A stretch of 64,000 nt of DNA from Paracoccus methylovorus (GCF_016919705.1 NZ_CP070368.1:2023501-2087500); one strand, 5' to 3'; shown: positions 25,390 through 34,707, numbered from the stretch's first letter. The notes: a model not told the origin generated them from the sequence alone. Translations and numbers: made by a program.

Positions 25390-25826
25390 CTCGCAACTCC
25401 AAGGGGGCACCACTGCGCGCCGCACCGCGATGAAATCCGGCCCATACCTGCCGATCGGGCTCGCTGCATGCTAGGTGGCCGTCTCCCCGAAGCGGCCGTT
25501 CAGTCAATGTTGCAGCAATAGGCTCGCCTCCGTGGTCGTGATGTGATCGCAGGCGAACATAATGAGGGAAGCGGCCGTTTGGCCGCCTTAGGTTCTGCGC
25601 AATGTGCCGCAGACCATCCTGCCCGGTCGCGCAGCCAATTGCGGGTGCGGGCCCGGACATTGGCATAGGGCGAGCCGCTGTTGAACTGGATCAGCCGTCG
25701 CGGATCGGCGAACTCTACTTGTCATGGTAGTGATGCGGAACCCGCGCCACGCCCGCACACAGCAGTGCCATTAGGGGAATGCTACTATGCAGCATTTGGA
25801 GAGCCTGACCGGCCACTCTGGGTCGG
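25390..25826. other. Gene-poor stretch with a possible minus-strand coding scrap
   Basis: No complete gene. On the minus strand around 25590-25720 a short segment reads FADPRRLIQFNSGSPYANVR then NWLRDRAGW, which looks coding but cannot be assigned. It ends in other frames on both sides. Confidence 0.3.
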
Positions 25827-26447
25827 CTACGCCTTCGCCGCCTGCAGATAGGCCTGGCACATTTCCAGAAGCTGCTGTCTCAGCGCCTGGCTGTAGGCGT
25901 CAGTCACACCCCGCTCGAACGCATTGCGGACCGTGCCGAAGGTCACCGTAACCACGGTAAGGTTGACGCTGCGCAGATCCGGGAAAGTCGCGTCGGTCGC
26001 GCTGGCCAGCATTGCCGTGGTGGCGGCATCGACCCGACGGGCAAAGGTCTCGATCAACTCGGCATTGTTCATCTCGGCGACCGAGCGATAGAGCGCCCGT
26101 GTCACCTCTGGCCGTTCGGTCTTGGCGCGCCAGTAGGTCTCGATCAGTGCCTCGACCATCCGGTTGATCGGCGCGGCGTGATGGGCAAGGCAGATGGTCT
26201 CGATCCTTTCCGCCAGCACCTCCAGATACCGTTCGTTGAGCGCATAGATCAGCGCCTGCTTGTTCGGGAAGTACTGATACATCGTACCGACCGATACACC
26301 CGCTCGTTCTGCGACACGGGTCGTGGTCAGACGGTGCATCCCCTCGCTGAGCAAAAGCTGAATGGTCGCCTCGAATATCGCGTCCACCGTCACCACGGCC
26401 CGCGCCTGACGCGGCCTTTTCCGGGGGGATATGGGCGAAGTCGAGAT
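25827..26447 (-). CDS. TetR/AcrR-family regulator, start unclear
   Basis: About 206 residues of a normal TetR protein: RKRPRQARAVVTVDAIFEAT, helix-turn-helix TTTRVAERAGVSVGTMYQYF, then PNKQALIYALN, and a helical C-terminal domain ending AYLQAAKA. No good ATG precedes the basic N-terminus; the frame runs further up into sequence that belongs to another reading frame. A deletion may therefore have removed the native start, or an alternative start is used. Confidence 0.75.
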   Translation of the reverse strand: MSTSPISPRKRPRQARAVVTVDAIFEATIQLLLSEGMHRLTTTRVAERAGVSVGTMYQYFPNKQALIYALNERYLEVLAERIETICLAHHAAPINRMVEALIETYWRAKTERPEVTRALYRSVAEMNNAELIETFARRVDAATTAMLASATDATFPDLRSVNLTVVTVTFGTVRNAFERGVTDAYSQALRQQLLEMCQAYLQAAKA

Positions 26448-26905
26448 TGTCCCAGCGCTCTTCCCAGCCGAGACGCAACTGCCCCCCGGGCGCACGCCGC
26501 AGGATGTCGCCAAGCACCCTGAAAGCGTCTTGCGGCAACCTCTCCCATATTCCCTGAGAGGTAGGCAAGAAGTCGCCGTTGAAGGTGGTATCGAGCCAGT
26601 CGGACGTCTTGGCGGCACTCGCTGCATCGTCGAACAATCCTGCTACCGCGCGGATACTCCCGTATGACAACTTCACGCCCAGCGCTCCGAACTGCCTCGA
26701 AAGCCACGGTTCGTTGCAGCATCCCGGTCTGCAAGCAGGTCGGTTTGGACAGTCCGCTGCTGCTCAGGGCGCACGGAGCCTGTAGACCGTCCCCCTGACG
26801 CACTGCGGGATCAGTGCGCAGCAGACGCTCCGCGCCGGTGATCATGTCGGCGAAGTCGATCAGGCCACCCGCCGCGCGGCCTTCGGAAAAGCGACTCATT
26901 ATCAA
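26448..26905 (-). pseudogene. Chimeric remnants including a UvrD-helicase-like piece
   Basis: Two minus-strand scraps in different frames. One (near 26774-26905) reads SEGRAAGGLIDFADMITGAE, then RLLRTDPAVRQ, resembling the 'LDFDDLI' region of UvrD/AddA-type helicases. The other (26448-26676) reads LSYGSIRAVAGLFDDAASAA, then WERLPQDAFRVLGDILRRAP, which I cannot assign. Both are broken at the ends. Probably leftovers of an excised island. Confidence 0.4.
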
Positions 26906-27093
26906 AGATTTGCGGAATCACGATCGGTCCTCAATGGATTCTTTTGCGAAAGCCAGGGAAGCCAGTTCGGGGAAGCCACGCTGCCGGAAGCCAGCCAGTG
27001 GAGGCCACACTCCAGGAAGTCGTTGAATCCGCAGTCATTTTCCATCTGACAGACCTGCCCCCATTGACCTACCCCTTGATCATCGAAGAATTG

Positions 27094-27126
27094 CGCCCGG
27101 AGGACACCCCTCGCGGGCGTTTTTTG
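27094..27126 (+). terminator. Rho-independent terminator
   Basis: CGCCCG / CGGGCG outer stem with an inner GAGG/CCTC pairing, followed by six T. Strong intrinsic terminator for plus-strand transcription. The 190 bases before it show no gene. Confidence 0.7.
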
Positions 27127-27217
27127 TTTTCCTGCCATCCCGGTTCCCGATCCTGACGCAGCCCTTTCCGGCCGCGCATATCGGCATGCCCGCCCTGCCC
27201 CGGATGAGACCCGCCCC

Positions 27218-27720
27218 ATGGACCTGGTGTTTGCACCAAGCCAGATCGAGACTTGGCCGCTCGACCGGCTGCGCCCCTATGCCCGCAACGCCAAGATGCA
27301 CGGCACCGACCAGGTGGCGAAGATCGCCGCCAGCATGGCAAAGTTCGGCTGGACCGTGCCCTGCATGGTGGCCGACGATGGTGAACTGATCGCCGGCCAT
27401 GGCCGGGTGCTGGCCGCCACCATGCTCGGGTTGACCGAGGTGCCGGTGATCCGGCTCGGCCATCTCGACGAGGCCGAGCGCCGGGCCTATCGCATCGCCG
27501 ACAACAAGCTCACCGAACTGGGCGAGTGGGACGAGGCCCTGCTGCGCGAGGAGATCGCGGGGCTGTTGGCCGAGGATTTCGACCTGTCACTGCTCGGGAT
27601 CAGCGATGATGATCTGGATGCGCTGCTGCGTGATCCCGAGGCGCTGGGCGGAGATGGCCCGGTCGAGGGCGAGGGCGATGTGCCCGAACCGCCGGTCACG
27701 CCTGTCTCGGTGCCGGGCAA
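27218..27720 (+). pseudogene. ParB-domain DNA methylase, N-terminal fragment
   Basis: The ParB/Spo0J-like N-terminal domain found in phage and island DNA-modification methylases (IETWPLDRLRPYARNAKMHG, then ELIAGHGRVLAATMLG and YRIADNKLTELGEWDE). It continues to the linker (PEALGGDGPVEGEGDVPEPP) that normally leads into the methyltransferase domain, but the frame breaks there. The methyltransferase half is missing. Confidence 0.75.
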
Positions 27721-27721
27721 A

Positions 27722-27917
27722 GCCCGCAGGCAAGAAGCACAACGTCTTGGCCTTCAATGAGGCCACGACCAATCTTGCCGTGTCGCACGGCACTTACATC
27801 CTGACAAAGCGTTTCACCTCCAAGGAAGAGAAGCGGCGGCTGGTGGCAGTGATCTATGATCCGGCGGCGGTCGATGCCGAGTATGTCGGCTTATCGGCCT
27901 CCCTCCTGCCCACCTAG
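27722..27917 (+). pseudogene. Eco57I-type restriction-modification methylase, C-terminal scrap
   Basis: Reads KHNVLAFNEATTNLAVSHGT, then YILTKRFTSKEEKRRLVAVI, YDP. The YxLxKRFxSKEEKRR pattern is typical of Eco57I/BsuBI-like modification methylases near their C-terminus. It follows the ParB-domain fragment directly but in another frame, so two unrelated modification genes have been joined by deletion. Confidence 0.55.
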
Positions 27918-28029
27918 TTCCCGGTGTCGCGGCAATCAATGCATGCAGAAAATGATGCCCAGTGATTGACGCATCGCATGAGGCTGCCTAAATATGTTTG
28001 TGACTACTCACTAACTAACGGGGTGCCCC

Positions 28030-28617
28030 GTGCGAAAATCAGCGGAGCTTCGCAAGGCCGAGATCGTGGCCACCGTGCTCGACCTGGCCGACCGGATCGG
28101 GCCGGACCGGGTGACGACGGGGGCGGTCGCGTCGCAGATCGGCGTCACGCAGGCCGCGCTGTTCCGGCACTTCCCGACCAAGGCGGCACTCTGGCAGGCC
28201 GTTGCCGAGCATGTGGCCGAGGGGCTGGCAACGGCGTGGGAGGATGCATTGCGCCTCGGAGACACCCCGATCGTCAGGTTGCGTGCACTGATTTCCGCAC
28301 AGTTCGCGCAGATCGACGCGACCCCCGCGCTGCCGATGCTGCTGTTTTCGCGTGAGTTGAATGTCACCAATGCGGACCTGCGCGCCACCTTTCACGGCAG
28401 GCTCACGACCTTCCACGGCCTTCTGGCCATGGCGGTCAGAGCCGGCCAGAAAACCGGCGCGTTGCGCGGCGACATCGCCGCAAACGATGCGGCGGCGCTG
28501 CTGACGTCGCTCGTGCAGGGCGTGGCGATCCGCTGGGCGCTCGGCGCTCGCGATTTCGACTTGCGAGCCGAGGGGCTACGCCTATTCGACGCACAGTGCC
28601 GGCTTTTGGCTACGTAA
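28030..28617 (+). CDS. TetR-family regulator of the ABC exporter operon
   Basis: 195-aa regulator starting at GTG (RKSAELRKAEIVATVLDLADR). The helix-turn-helix is GAVASQIGVTQAALFRHFPTKAALW. It precedes the exporter genes by 12 bases on the same strand, so it is probably the first gene of the operon and represses it. The upstream GTGACTACTCACTAACTAAC region contains half-site-like repeats that may be the operator. Confidence 0.92.
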   Translation: MRKSAELRKAEIVATVLDLADRIGPDRVTTGAVASQIGVTQAALFRHFPTKAALWQAVAEHVAEGLATAWEDALRLGDTPIVRLRALISAQFAQIDATPALPMLLFSRELNVTNADLRATFHGRLTTFHGLLAMAVRAGQKTGALRGDIAANDAAALLTSLVQGVAIRWALGARDFDLRAEGLRLFDAQCRLLAT

Positions 28618-28629
28618 GGAGAATAGACG

Positions 28630-29775
28630 ATGCGGCGCATTTGGCTATCGGCTCTTCTTCTAGCAGCGGCTGTCGCTGCCGGCTTTCTGTTCTTCACCGA
28701 ACGCCCAGTGACGGTGGCGGTCATTCAGCCCGAACATGATGTGGCCCTTCGCATCTACGGGCTCGGCACTGTAGAGGCGCAGATACTCAGCCGCATCGGC
28801 TTCGAGGTGGGCGCCGCCCTGACCCGGCTTTCCGCCGATGCCGGCGACAGCGTGACCAAGGGGCAGGAATTGGCCGTCCTCCACTCTGCCGTGCAGGAAG
28901 CGCGTGTTGTCCGCGCCCGGGCCGCGGTGGCAGCGAACGAGGCCAATCTTGCCAGGGCCGAAGCGGCGCTGGTGCGGGCCCGGGTCATGCTGGCGCAGCG
29001 CGAGGTCGCGAACCAACGGCTGCAGGGGCTGGCGCAACGCGATGTGGCCTCGATCCAGCGCGCCGAGGAAACGCAACGCGATGCGGACGTGGCCCGCGCC
29101 GATCTGGCGGTGGCCGAGGCGGATGTGGCCGTGATCCGGGCACAGGGCCTCGATGCGGCGGCCGCCCTGCGGCAGGAGGAAGCCCTTCTCGGCCATCACC
29201 GGCTGCTCGCGCCCTTTGATGCGCTGCTTGTCACCCGCCATGCCGAACCGGGCACGGTCGTCAAGGCGGGCGACCCGATCTTCACCCTGATCGACCCGGC
29301 CACCATCTGGATCCAGGCGTACATCGACGAAGAACGTGCCGGCCAGCTTGTCCGGGGCCAGCCGGGCACGATCCGGCTGCGATCGCAGCCTTCGGCCGAA
29401 TTCCATGGCACCATCGCCCGCATCGGCATCGAAAGCGACCGGGTGAACGAAGAACGCCGCGTCTGGCTGACCTGCGCCGACTGCCCCGCCGAGATGTTCC
29501 TTGGCGAACAGGCCGAGGTGCGCATCCTGACCGGCACGCGCGCGAGCGCCCTGATGGTGCCGGAGGTCGCGATCACCGGCTTCGACGGCCATCGCGGCAC
29601 GGTCTGGACGGTGCGAGACGGCCGTCTCGCGCGGGTGGAGTTGACCCTCGGCGTCCGCGATGATCGCGGTCGCGTCGAGGTCACGGGCGGACTGCCCGAG
29701 GGAGCCGCCATCGTCGCCCATCCGCCCAAGGGCGCGGCCGAGGGTCGGCGCGCCCGCGGCAGTGAGGCGCCATGA
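28630..29775 (+). CDS. Membrane-fusion (HlyD/RND-adaptor type) protein of ABC exporter
   Basis: 381-aa periplasmic adaptor with one N-terminal anchor (IWLSALLLAAAVAAGFLFF). It has a lipoyl half (GLGTVEAQILSRIGFEVGA), a long alpha-helical hairpin rich in Ala/Arg/Glu (about residues 90-175), the returning lipoyl half (LLAPFDALLVTRHAEPGTVV) and a beta-barrel. It joins the inner-membrane pump to the periplasm or an outer-membrane channel. Its end overlaps the permease start by 4 bases (ATGA). Confidence 0.93.
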   Translation: MRRIWLSALLLAAAVAAGFLFFTERPVTVAVIQPEHDVALRIYGLGTVEAQILSRIGFEVGAALTRLSADAGDSVTKGQELAVLHSAVQEARVVRARAAVAANEANLARAEAALVRARVMLAQREVANQRLQGLAQRDVASIQRAEETQRDADVARADLAVAEADVAVIRAQGLDAAAALRQEEALLGHHRLLAPFDALLVTRHAEPGTVVKAGDPIFTLIDPATIWIQAYIDEERAGQLVRGQPGTIRLRSQPSAEFHGTIARIGIESDRVNEERRVWLTCADCPAEMFLGEQAEVRILTGTRASALMVPEVAITGFDGHRGTVWTVRDGRLARVELTLGVRDDRGRVEVTGGLPEGAAIVAHPPKGAAEGRRARGSEAP

Positions 29776-30905
29776 ACCTCGCGCTCAAGGACATCCGCCA
29801 TGGCCTGTTCCGGTTCGTGCTGACCTGTTTCGGGTTGGGGCTGCTGATGACGGTCGTGCTGGCGATGATCGGCATCTACAACGGCCTCGTCTCGGACGCG
29901 CTGGCGGTTGTAAAGGCACCGGCCGCAGATGTCTGGGTGGTGGAGGCCGGAACCAAGGGACCGTTCGCGGAAGCCTCCAGCATTCCCGCCGACACCCGCG
30001 ACGCGGTGGCGCGGATGCCCGGCGTGGCCGAGGCCGGTGCGGTCAACTACCAGAACGTCGAGGCGCCCCATGCCGGGCGCACGCTGCGGCTCTATGTCGT
30101 CGGCTACGAGCCGGGCCGTCCGGGCGGGCCGCAGATGATCGCCGCGGGGCGGGGCATCGGCGCCAGCCATTTCGAGCTGGTGGCCGACCGCAAGACCGGC
30201 CTTTCGCCCGGCGAGACCATCCGGCTCGGGCGCAACCGCTTTACCGTGGTCGGCCTGGTCGAAGGGGCGATGAACTCGGGCGGGGATCCGGCGGTCTATG
30301 TGACGCTGGCCGACGCGATGGCGCTGCAGACCGAGCTCGACCCGGCCGCTCAGCGGGTGCAGGCCGCGCGCGGGGCTGTCTCCGTCAAGTCCGCATCGGT
30401 CGCCGCCATAATTGCCCGCATGTCGCCGGGCGCCGATGTCGATCTGCTGACCGCGACCGTGCGCCAATGGAAGCACCTCGCCGCCATGACTCAGGCCGAA
30501 CAGGAGGAACTGCTGCTGGCCTCGGTCGTCGACAAGGCGCGCCGCCAGATCGGGCTGTTCCTCGGCATCCTTCTCTCCGTCAGCGCCGTGGTGATCGCGC
30601 TGATCATCTACACGATGACCATGGAGAAGCTGAAGCAGATCGCCACGCTGAAGCTGATCGGCGCGCCCGACCGCACCATCATCGCGCTGATCGTGCAGCA
30701 GGCGCTGATTCTCGGCGCCGCGGGCTGGGGGATCGGCCTGATGCTGATCCTTGCGGTGAAGGACTATTTTCCCCGTCGCGTGGTGCTGGAGCCGTTCAAC
30801 GTCATGGTCCTTGCCGGCATCATCGCCGCCGTCTGCCTTCTATCCTCGGCGCTCGGCGTGCGAGCGGCGATGAAGGTCGACCCGGCCACAGCGCTCGGGA
30901 GCTGA
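29772..30905 (+). CDS. ABC transporter permease, FtsX/MacB-DevC type
   Basis: 377-aa inner-membrane protein: one N-terminal helix (LTCFGLGLLMTVVLAMIGIY), a ~220-residue periplasmic domain, and three C-terminal helices (LFLGILLSVSAVVIALIIYT, LIVQQALILGAAGWGIGLML, VMVLAGIIAAVCLLSSALGV), the FtsX-domain topology. With the adaptor and ATPase it forms a DevBCA/MacAB-like exporter. Substrate unknown. Confidence 0.93.
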   Translation: MNLALKDIRHGLFRFVLTCFGLGLLMTVVLAMIGIYNGLVSDALAVVKAPAADVWVVEAGTKGPFAEASSIPADTRDAVARMPGVAEAGAVNYQNVEAPHAGRTLRLYVVGYEPGRPGGPQMIAAGRGIGASHFELVADRKTGLSPGETIRLGRNRFTVVGLVEGAMNSGGDPAVYVTLADAMALQTELDPAAQRVQAARGAVSVKSASVAAIIARMSPGADVDLLTATVRQWKHLAAMTQAEQEELLLASVVDKARRQIGLFLGILLSVSAVVIALIIYTMTMEKLKQIATLKLIGAPDRTIIALIVQQALILGAAGWGIGLMLILAVKDYFPRRVVLEPFNVMVLAGIIAAVCLLSSALGVRAAMKVDPATALGS

Positions 30906-30906
30906 C

Positions 30907-31599
30907 ATGGCGCTCGGCGACATCCTCATCGAGGTTTCGGGCGTCGCCAAGCATTTCGGCGAGGGCGAAACCCGCGTCGATGCCCTGCGCTCGGTTGATC
31001 TCACCGTGCGCGCCGGCGAGGTGATCGCGCTGCTCGGGCCGTCAGGTTCGGGCAAGACGACGCTACTCAACATCATCGGCTGCATCCTCGCCCCATCGGC
31101 GGGACGGGTGGTGCTGGACGCCGAGCCGGTCTTCGACGGCAAATGGCTGCGGCGCGACCTGAGGCGTCTCAGGCTCGACAAGATCGGCTTCATCTTCCAG
31201 AGTCACAACCTGCTGCCCTTCCTGACGGCGCAGGAGAATGTCGCGGTCGTGCTCGATCTTACCGGTCTGCCCGCCGAGGAAGGCCGGACGCGGGCGCGTG
31301 AACTGCTGGACTATCTGGAGGTCGGCCATCGCGCGATGGTCAAGCCGGCGCTGCTGTCGGGTGGCGAAGCGCAGCGCGTGGCGATTGCCCGCGCGCTGGC
31401 CAACCGCCCCCGCATCATCCTTGCCGACGAACCCACTGCCGCGCTCGACGGCGCGCGCGCCGGGCTGGTGATGGACCTCATGCGCAAGCTCGCGGCCGAG
31501 CAGGAAGCCTGCATCGTGACCGTCACCCATGACGAGAAGATCTTCGACCGCTTCGACCGCCTGATCCACCTGCGCGACGGCCATCTGGTTAGCGCGTGA
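30907..31599 (+). CDS. ABC transporter ATPase, LolD/DevA type
   Basis: 230-aa ATPase of the exporter: Walker A GPSGSGKTT, Q-loop FIFQSHNLLPFL, signature LSGGEAQRVAIARAL, Walker B IILADEPTAALD, H-loop TVTHDE. It starts 1 base after the permease stop. The family drives mechanotransmission pumps such as MacB and LolCDE rather than substrate translocation through the membrane. Confidence 0.95.
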   Translation: MALGDILIEVSGVAKHFGEGETRVDALRSVDLTVRAGEVIALLGPSGSGKTTLLNIIGCILAPSAGRVVLDAEPVFDGKWLRRDLRRLRLDKIGFIFQSHNLLPFLTAQENVAVVLDLTGLPAEEGRTRARELLDYLEVGHRAMVKPALLSGGEAQRVAIARALANRPRIILADEPTAALDGARAGLVMDLMRKLAAEQEACIVTVTHDEKIFDRFDRLIHLRDGHLVSA

Positions 31600-31622
31600 T
31601 GGTCAGGAGTCAGGAGGCAGAC

Positions 31623-31715
31623 ATGACCCAAGCCCTCACACGCCGATCCTCGCCACCGTCATGCCTGCGGCGGATCGGATGTCGCACGACAGTGGCCGAT
31701 ACCACGCGACCTTGA
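31623..31715 (+). CDS. Possible 30-aa leader peptide with strong ribosome-binding site
   Basis: Short frame (MTQALTRRSSPPSCLRRIG) preceded by AGGAGG at ideal spacing, between the ABC ATPase and cytochrome b561 genes. The excellent ribosome-binding site is the only support. It could instead be a decayed gene start. Confidence 0.3.
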   Translation: MTQALTRRSSPPSCLRRIGCRTTVADTTRP

Positions 31716-31730
31716 AAAGGTGTAACCAAG

Positions 31731-32213
31731 ATGCAACCGACATCCTATTCCAGAGCCCAGATCATCCTGCACTGGACGATTGCGGCCCTCGTCTTTTTCC
31801 AGATCCTCATGCATGACGGCATCGTCAAGGTATGGGACGGGCGGATGGACGGCATGCTGCCGAACCAGCCGACGATCAATCCTCATGCCGTTGCCGGCGC
31901 GCTGATCCTCGTTCTCGTTCTGTGGCGGCTGGTGCTGCGCCGCCGGCGCGGCGTTCCGGGCCTGCCGGAAGGCGAGCACCCGGCCCTGAAAGTTCTGGCC
32001 ACGGGCATGCATGCGGCTCTCAACCTCCTGCTGATCCTGATGGCGCTTTCCGGCATGGCGGCGTGGATTTCCGGCGTCGAGGCGATCGGCGAAGCCCATT
32101 CCATCGCGCGGCTGGCGCTGGTTCCGCTGGTCCTCCTGCATATCCTCGCCGCACTTTACCATCATTTCTGGCTCAAGACCGATGTGCTGCGGCGCATGTT
32201 TGGCCGGGCCTGA
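31731..32213 (+). CDS. Cytochrome b561, di-haem membrane protein
   Basis: 160-aa four-helix membrane cytochrome. Candidate haem-ligand histidines lie in IILHWTIAALV, NPHAVAGALIL, GMHAALNLLLI and LLHILAALYHHF. It would pass electrons between a quinone or superoxide and a periplasmic partner. Usual length for the bacterial b561 family. Lies between the ABC exporter and P-type ATPase genes on the same strand. Confidence 0.93.
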   Translation: MQPTSYSRAQIILHWTIAALVFFQILMHDGIVKVWDGRMDGMLPNQPTINPHAVAGALILVLVLWRLVLRRRRGVPGLPEGEHPALKVLATGMHAALNLLLILMALSGMAAWISGVEAIGEAHSIARLALVPLVLLHILAALYHHFWLKTDVLRRMFGRA

Positions 32214-32309
32214 GGCGGGGTCCGTTCCGCGCGCCGCAACCCGCAACCCATGGCAGGCCGGGCCACGCCCGCCCGGCCGCTCCCCAAACCCCGAACTCCG
32301 GAGGCAGAC

Positions 32310-32690
32310 ATGACGAGAAGACCGCGCAGCCAGACCGTTGCCGCCGCCGTCGCGGTGATCTTCGGCCTGCTGACCATCGTTTCGGGCGGCAGGGCGCTGT
32401 TCGGCGGCGTCGATATGGGCGCAGTGGTGCCATTCGTGCTGTGGTTCAACTTCGTCGCGGGATTTGCCTATGTCCTGGCCGGGATCGGCCTGTTGCGCGG
32501 CGCAGGGTGGGCGCCGCTGCTGTCGCTGGCCATCGCCACGGCCACGGTGGCCGTCTTCGCCGCCTTCCTGTGGCATGTCGGTGCCGGCGGCGCATGGGAG
32601 GCACGCACCATGGGCGCGATGATCCTGCGCAGCGCCATCTGGATAGCCGTCGCGGCCTTTGCATTTCGGTGCCATAAGCCATCCGATTGA
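32310..32690 (+). CDS. Uncharacterised four-helix membrane protein
   Basis: 126-aa hydrophobic protein with about four membrane segments (AAAVAVIFGLLTIVSGG, VVPFVLWFNFVAGFAYVLAG, LLSLAIATATVAVFAAFL, MILRSAIWIAVAAFAF). GGAG lies 7 bases before ATG. No family name recalled with certainty. It ends 61 bases before the metal ATPase start, so co-transcription with it is likely, and a role beside the exporter is inferred from that only. Confidence 0.8.
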   Translation: MTRRPRSQTVAAAVAVIFGLLTIVSGGRALFGGVDMGAVVPFVLWFNFVAGFAYVLAGIGLLRGAGWAPLLSLAIATATVAVFAAFLWHVGAGGAWEARTMGAMILRSAIWIAVAAFAFRCHKPSD

Positions 32691-32751
32691 TCCACTCACC
32701 CAGCCAGCGATGGCGGCTGCCAGCCGCGACCTCGCCAGCCAGGAACCTGAC

Positions 32752-34692
32752 ATGAAGCGATTTCCAACTATTGACCTGTCACTGACCCTTTCGCTCGTTA
32801 CCGTGCTCGGCATGGCAATGGCGGCGGCCGGCAGGTGGCTACCAAGCGGAGCTTTCGACGCTCTGGAGCTGCCGGGACTGGTGCTGGTCTATCTGGCTGG
32901 CGGCCTGCCGACCGGCTGGCGCGCGCTGTCGGAGCTGTGGCGCGCGCGCGTGCTTGACATCGACCTGTTGATGATCGTCGCGGCAATCGCCGCCGCAATC
33001 GTCGGCGCCCCGTTCGAGGGTGCGGTGCTGCTGACGCTGTTCAGCATCTCGACCACGCTGGAGGAACGCGCGCTTGGCCGGGCCCGCCGCGCCATCGAGG
33101 CCTTGATGGCGCTGCGCCCCGAGACCGCCTTGCGCAAGACCGCGGGCGGCGATGTCGAGGAAGTTCCCGCCGAGGTGCTGACCGTCGGCGATGTAGTGGT
33201 GCTGCGCCCCGGCGCCCGGGTGCCCAGTGATGGCGTGGTCGTCACCGGGCGCGGCGGCATCGACGAGGCCAATATCACCGGCGAATCCATGCCCGTGTCG
33301 AAAGAGGCCGGTGCGCAGGTGTTCGAGGCCACGATCAACCTCGACGGCGTGCTGGAGGTCGAGGTCACGCGCAGCGTCAGCGACAGCACCATCGCCCGCA
33401 TGATCCGTCTGGTGACCGAGGCACAGGCCGCCCGCGCGCCCTCCGAACGGTTCAGCGAATGGTTCGGCCAGCGCTACACGGTCGCGGTGCTGGCGGGTGC
33501 GGTGATCGCCTTTGCCACGTTCTGGTGGCTGGGCGGCGACTGGGAACTGGCGCTTTACCGCGCCGCCACGCTGCTGGTCGCCGCCAGCCCCTGCGCCATC
33601 GTCATTTCCGTCCCCGCCGCGATCCTGTCGGCCCTTTCGGCGGCGGCGCGGGGCGGTGTTCTGTTCAAGGGCGGCGGCGCGCTGGAGACGCTGGCCGAGG
33701 TCGATATCTTCGCCTTCGACAAGACCGGCACCCTGACCACCGGCCGCGCCGAGGTGACGGAAATCGTCGCGCTGGATGGCGACGAGGCCGGGTTCCTGTC
33801 GCTGCTGGCGGGGCTGGAGGCGCATTCCGAGCATCATATCGCGGCCGCGATCCGCCGTGAGGTCGCCAGCCGCGGGCTTGATCCGGCGCAGGTGGCCGAT
33901 GTGAACGCCCGGCCAGGCATCGGCATCGAAGGGTCCGATGCACTTGGCCCGGTTTGGGCGGGCAATGCCTATCTTGCCGAGGACACGAAGGCCGCAACGG
34001 ATCACCCCGCGTTGCAGGCGCTGGCGGATGGCGCCAATACGGTCGTCTATCTGGGTCGCGACGCCACCGTGCTGGGCGCCGTCAGCGTGGCGGATGAGGC
34101 ACGGGCCAGTTCCGCCGGGGCGATCGCGGCCCTGCGCGACAGTGGTGTCCGCCGCATCGTCATGATGACCGGGGATCGCAGGCCGGTGGCGCTGCGCATC
34201 GGCGCCCAGCTTGGGCTGGGGCCCGAGGAGACTCACGCCGAAATGCTGCCACAGGACAAGGTTCGCGCGGTTGGCGAACTGGCCGCAACCGGCCGCGTCG
34301 CCTTTGTCGGCGACGGCGTGAACGACGCCGCGGCGCTGGCCCGCGCCGATGTCGGCATCGCCATGGGTGCGGCCGGGTCCGAGGTGGCGCTTCAAGCCGC
34401 CGATGTGGCGCTGCTGTCCGAGGATATGGAGCGGCTTGCGGACGCGCACCGCCTGTCGCGCCGAACCACAAGGGTGATCCGGCAGAACCTGACCTTCGCC
34501 ATCGGCGCCATGGTGGTTCTGGTCATCGGCGGGCTGTTCTTCGATCTGCCGTTGCCGCTGGTGGTGATTGGCCATGAAGGCGGCACCGTGCTGGTGGTGC
34601 TGAACGGGCTGCGGTTGCTGTCGGACCCGATCCGCCGGTCGAAGGCGTCCGTTGCCGGACAGGCGCTGACGGGTGTCGCGCAGCCCACCTGA
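32752..34692 (+). CDS. P1B-4-type heavy-metal ATPase (Co/Zn/Fe exporter)
   Basis: 646-aa metal-exporting P-type ATPase. TGE phosphatase loop (NITGES), transport-site S279-P-C281 in AASPCAIVIS, phosphorylation site DKTGT (323-327), HEGGT (608-612) in the last membrane helix pair, hinge GDGVND. SPC together with HEGGT is the signature of subgroup P1B-4 (CoaT/CtpD), which exports Co2+, Zn2+ or Fe2+. No N-terminal metal-binding domain, also typical. Start at MKRFPTIDL, after AGGAACCTGAC. Confidence 0.93.
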   Translation: MKRFPTIDLSLTLSLVTVLGMAMAAAGRWLPSGAFDALELPGLVLVYLAGGLPTGWRALSELWRARVLDIDLLMIVAAIAAAIVGAPFEGAVLLTLFSISTTLEERALGRARRAIEALMALRPETALRKTAGGDVEEVPAEVLTVGDVVVLRPGARVPSDGVVVTGRGGIDEANITGESMPVSKEAGAQVFEATINLDGVLEVEVTRSVSDSTIARMIRLVTEAQAARAPSERFSEWFGQRYTVAVLAGAVIAFATFWWLGGDWELALYRAATLLVAASPCAIVISVPAAILSALSAAARGGVLFKGGGALETLAEVDIFAFDKTGTLTTGRAEVTEIVALDGDEAGFLSLLAGLEAHSEHHIAAAIRREVASRGLDPAQVADVNARPGIGIEGSDALGPVWAGNAYLAEDTKAATDHPALQALADGANTVVYLGRDATVLGAVSVADEARASSAGAIAALRDSGVRRIVMMTGDRRPVALRIGAQLGLGPEETHAEMLPQDKVRAVGELAATGRVAFVGDGVNDAAALARADVGIAMGAAGSEVALQAADVALLSEDMERLADAHRLSRRTTRVIRQNLTFAIGAMVVLVIGGLFFDLPLPLVVIGHEGGTVLVVLNGLRLLSDPIRRSKASVAGQALTGVAQPT

Positions 34693-34707
34693 ACCGTGGG
34701 GATGCGC

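Noticed and set aside
32839..34575. 578-codon minus-strand frame opposite the P1B-4 ATPase
   Set aside because: Typical GC-rich antisense shadow; the plus strand has all P-type ATPase motifs.
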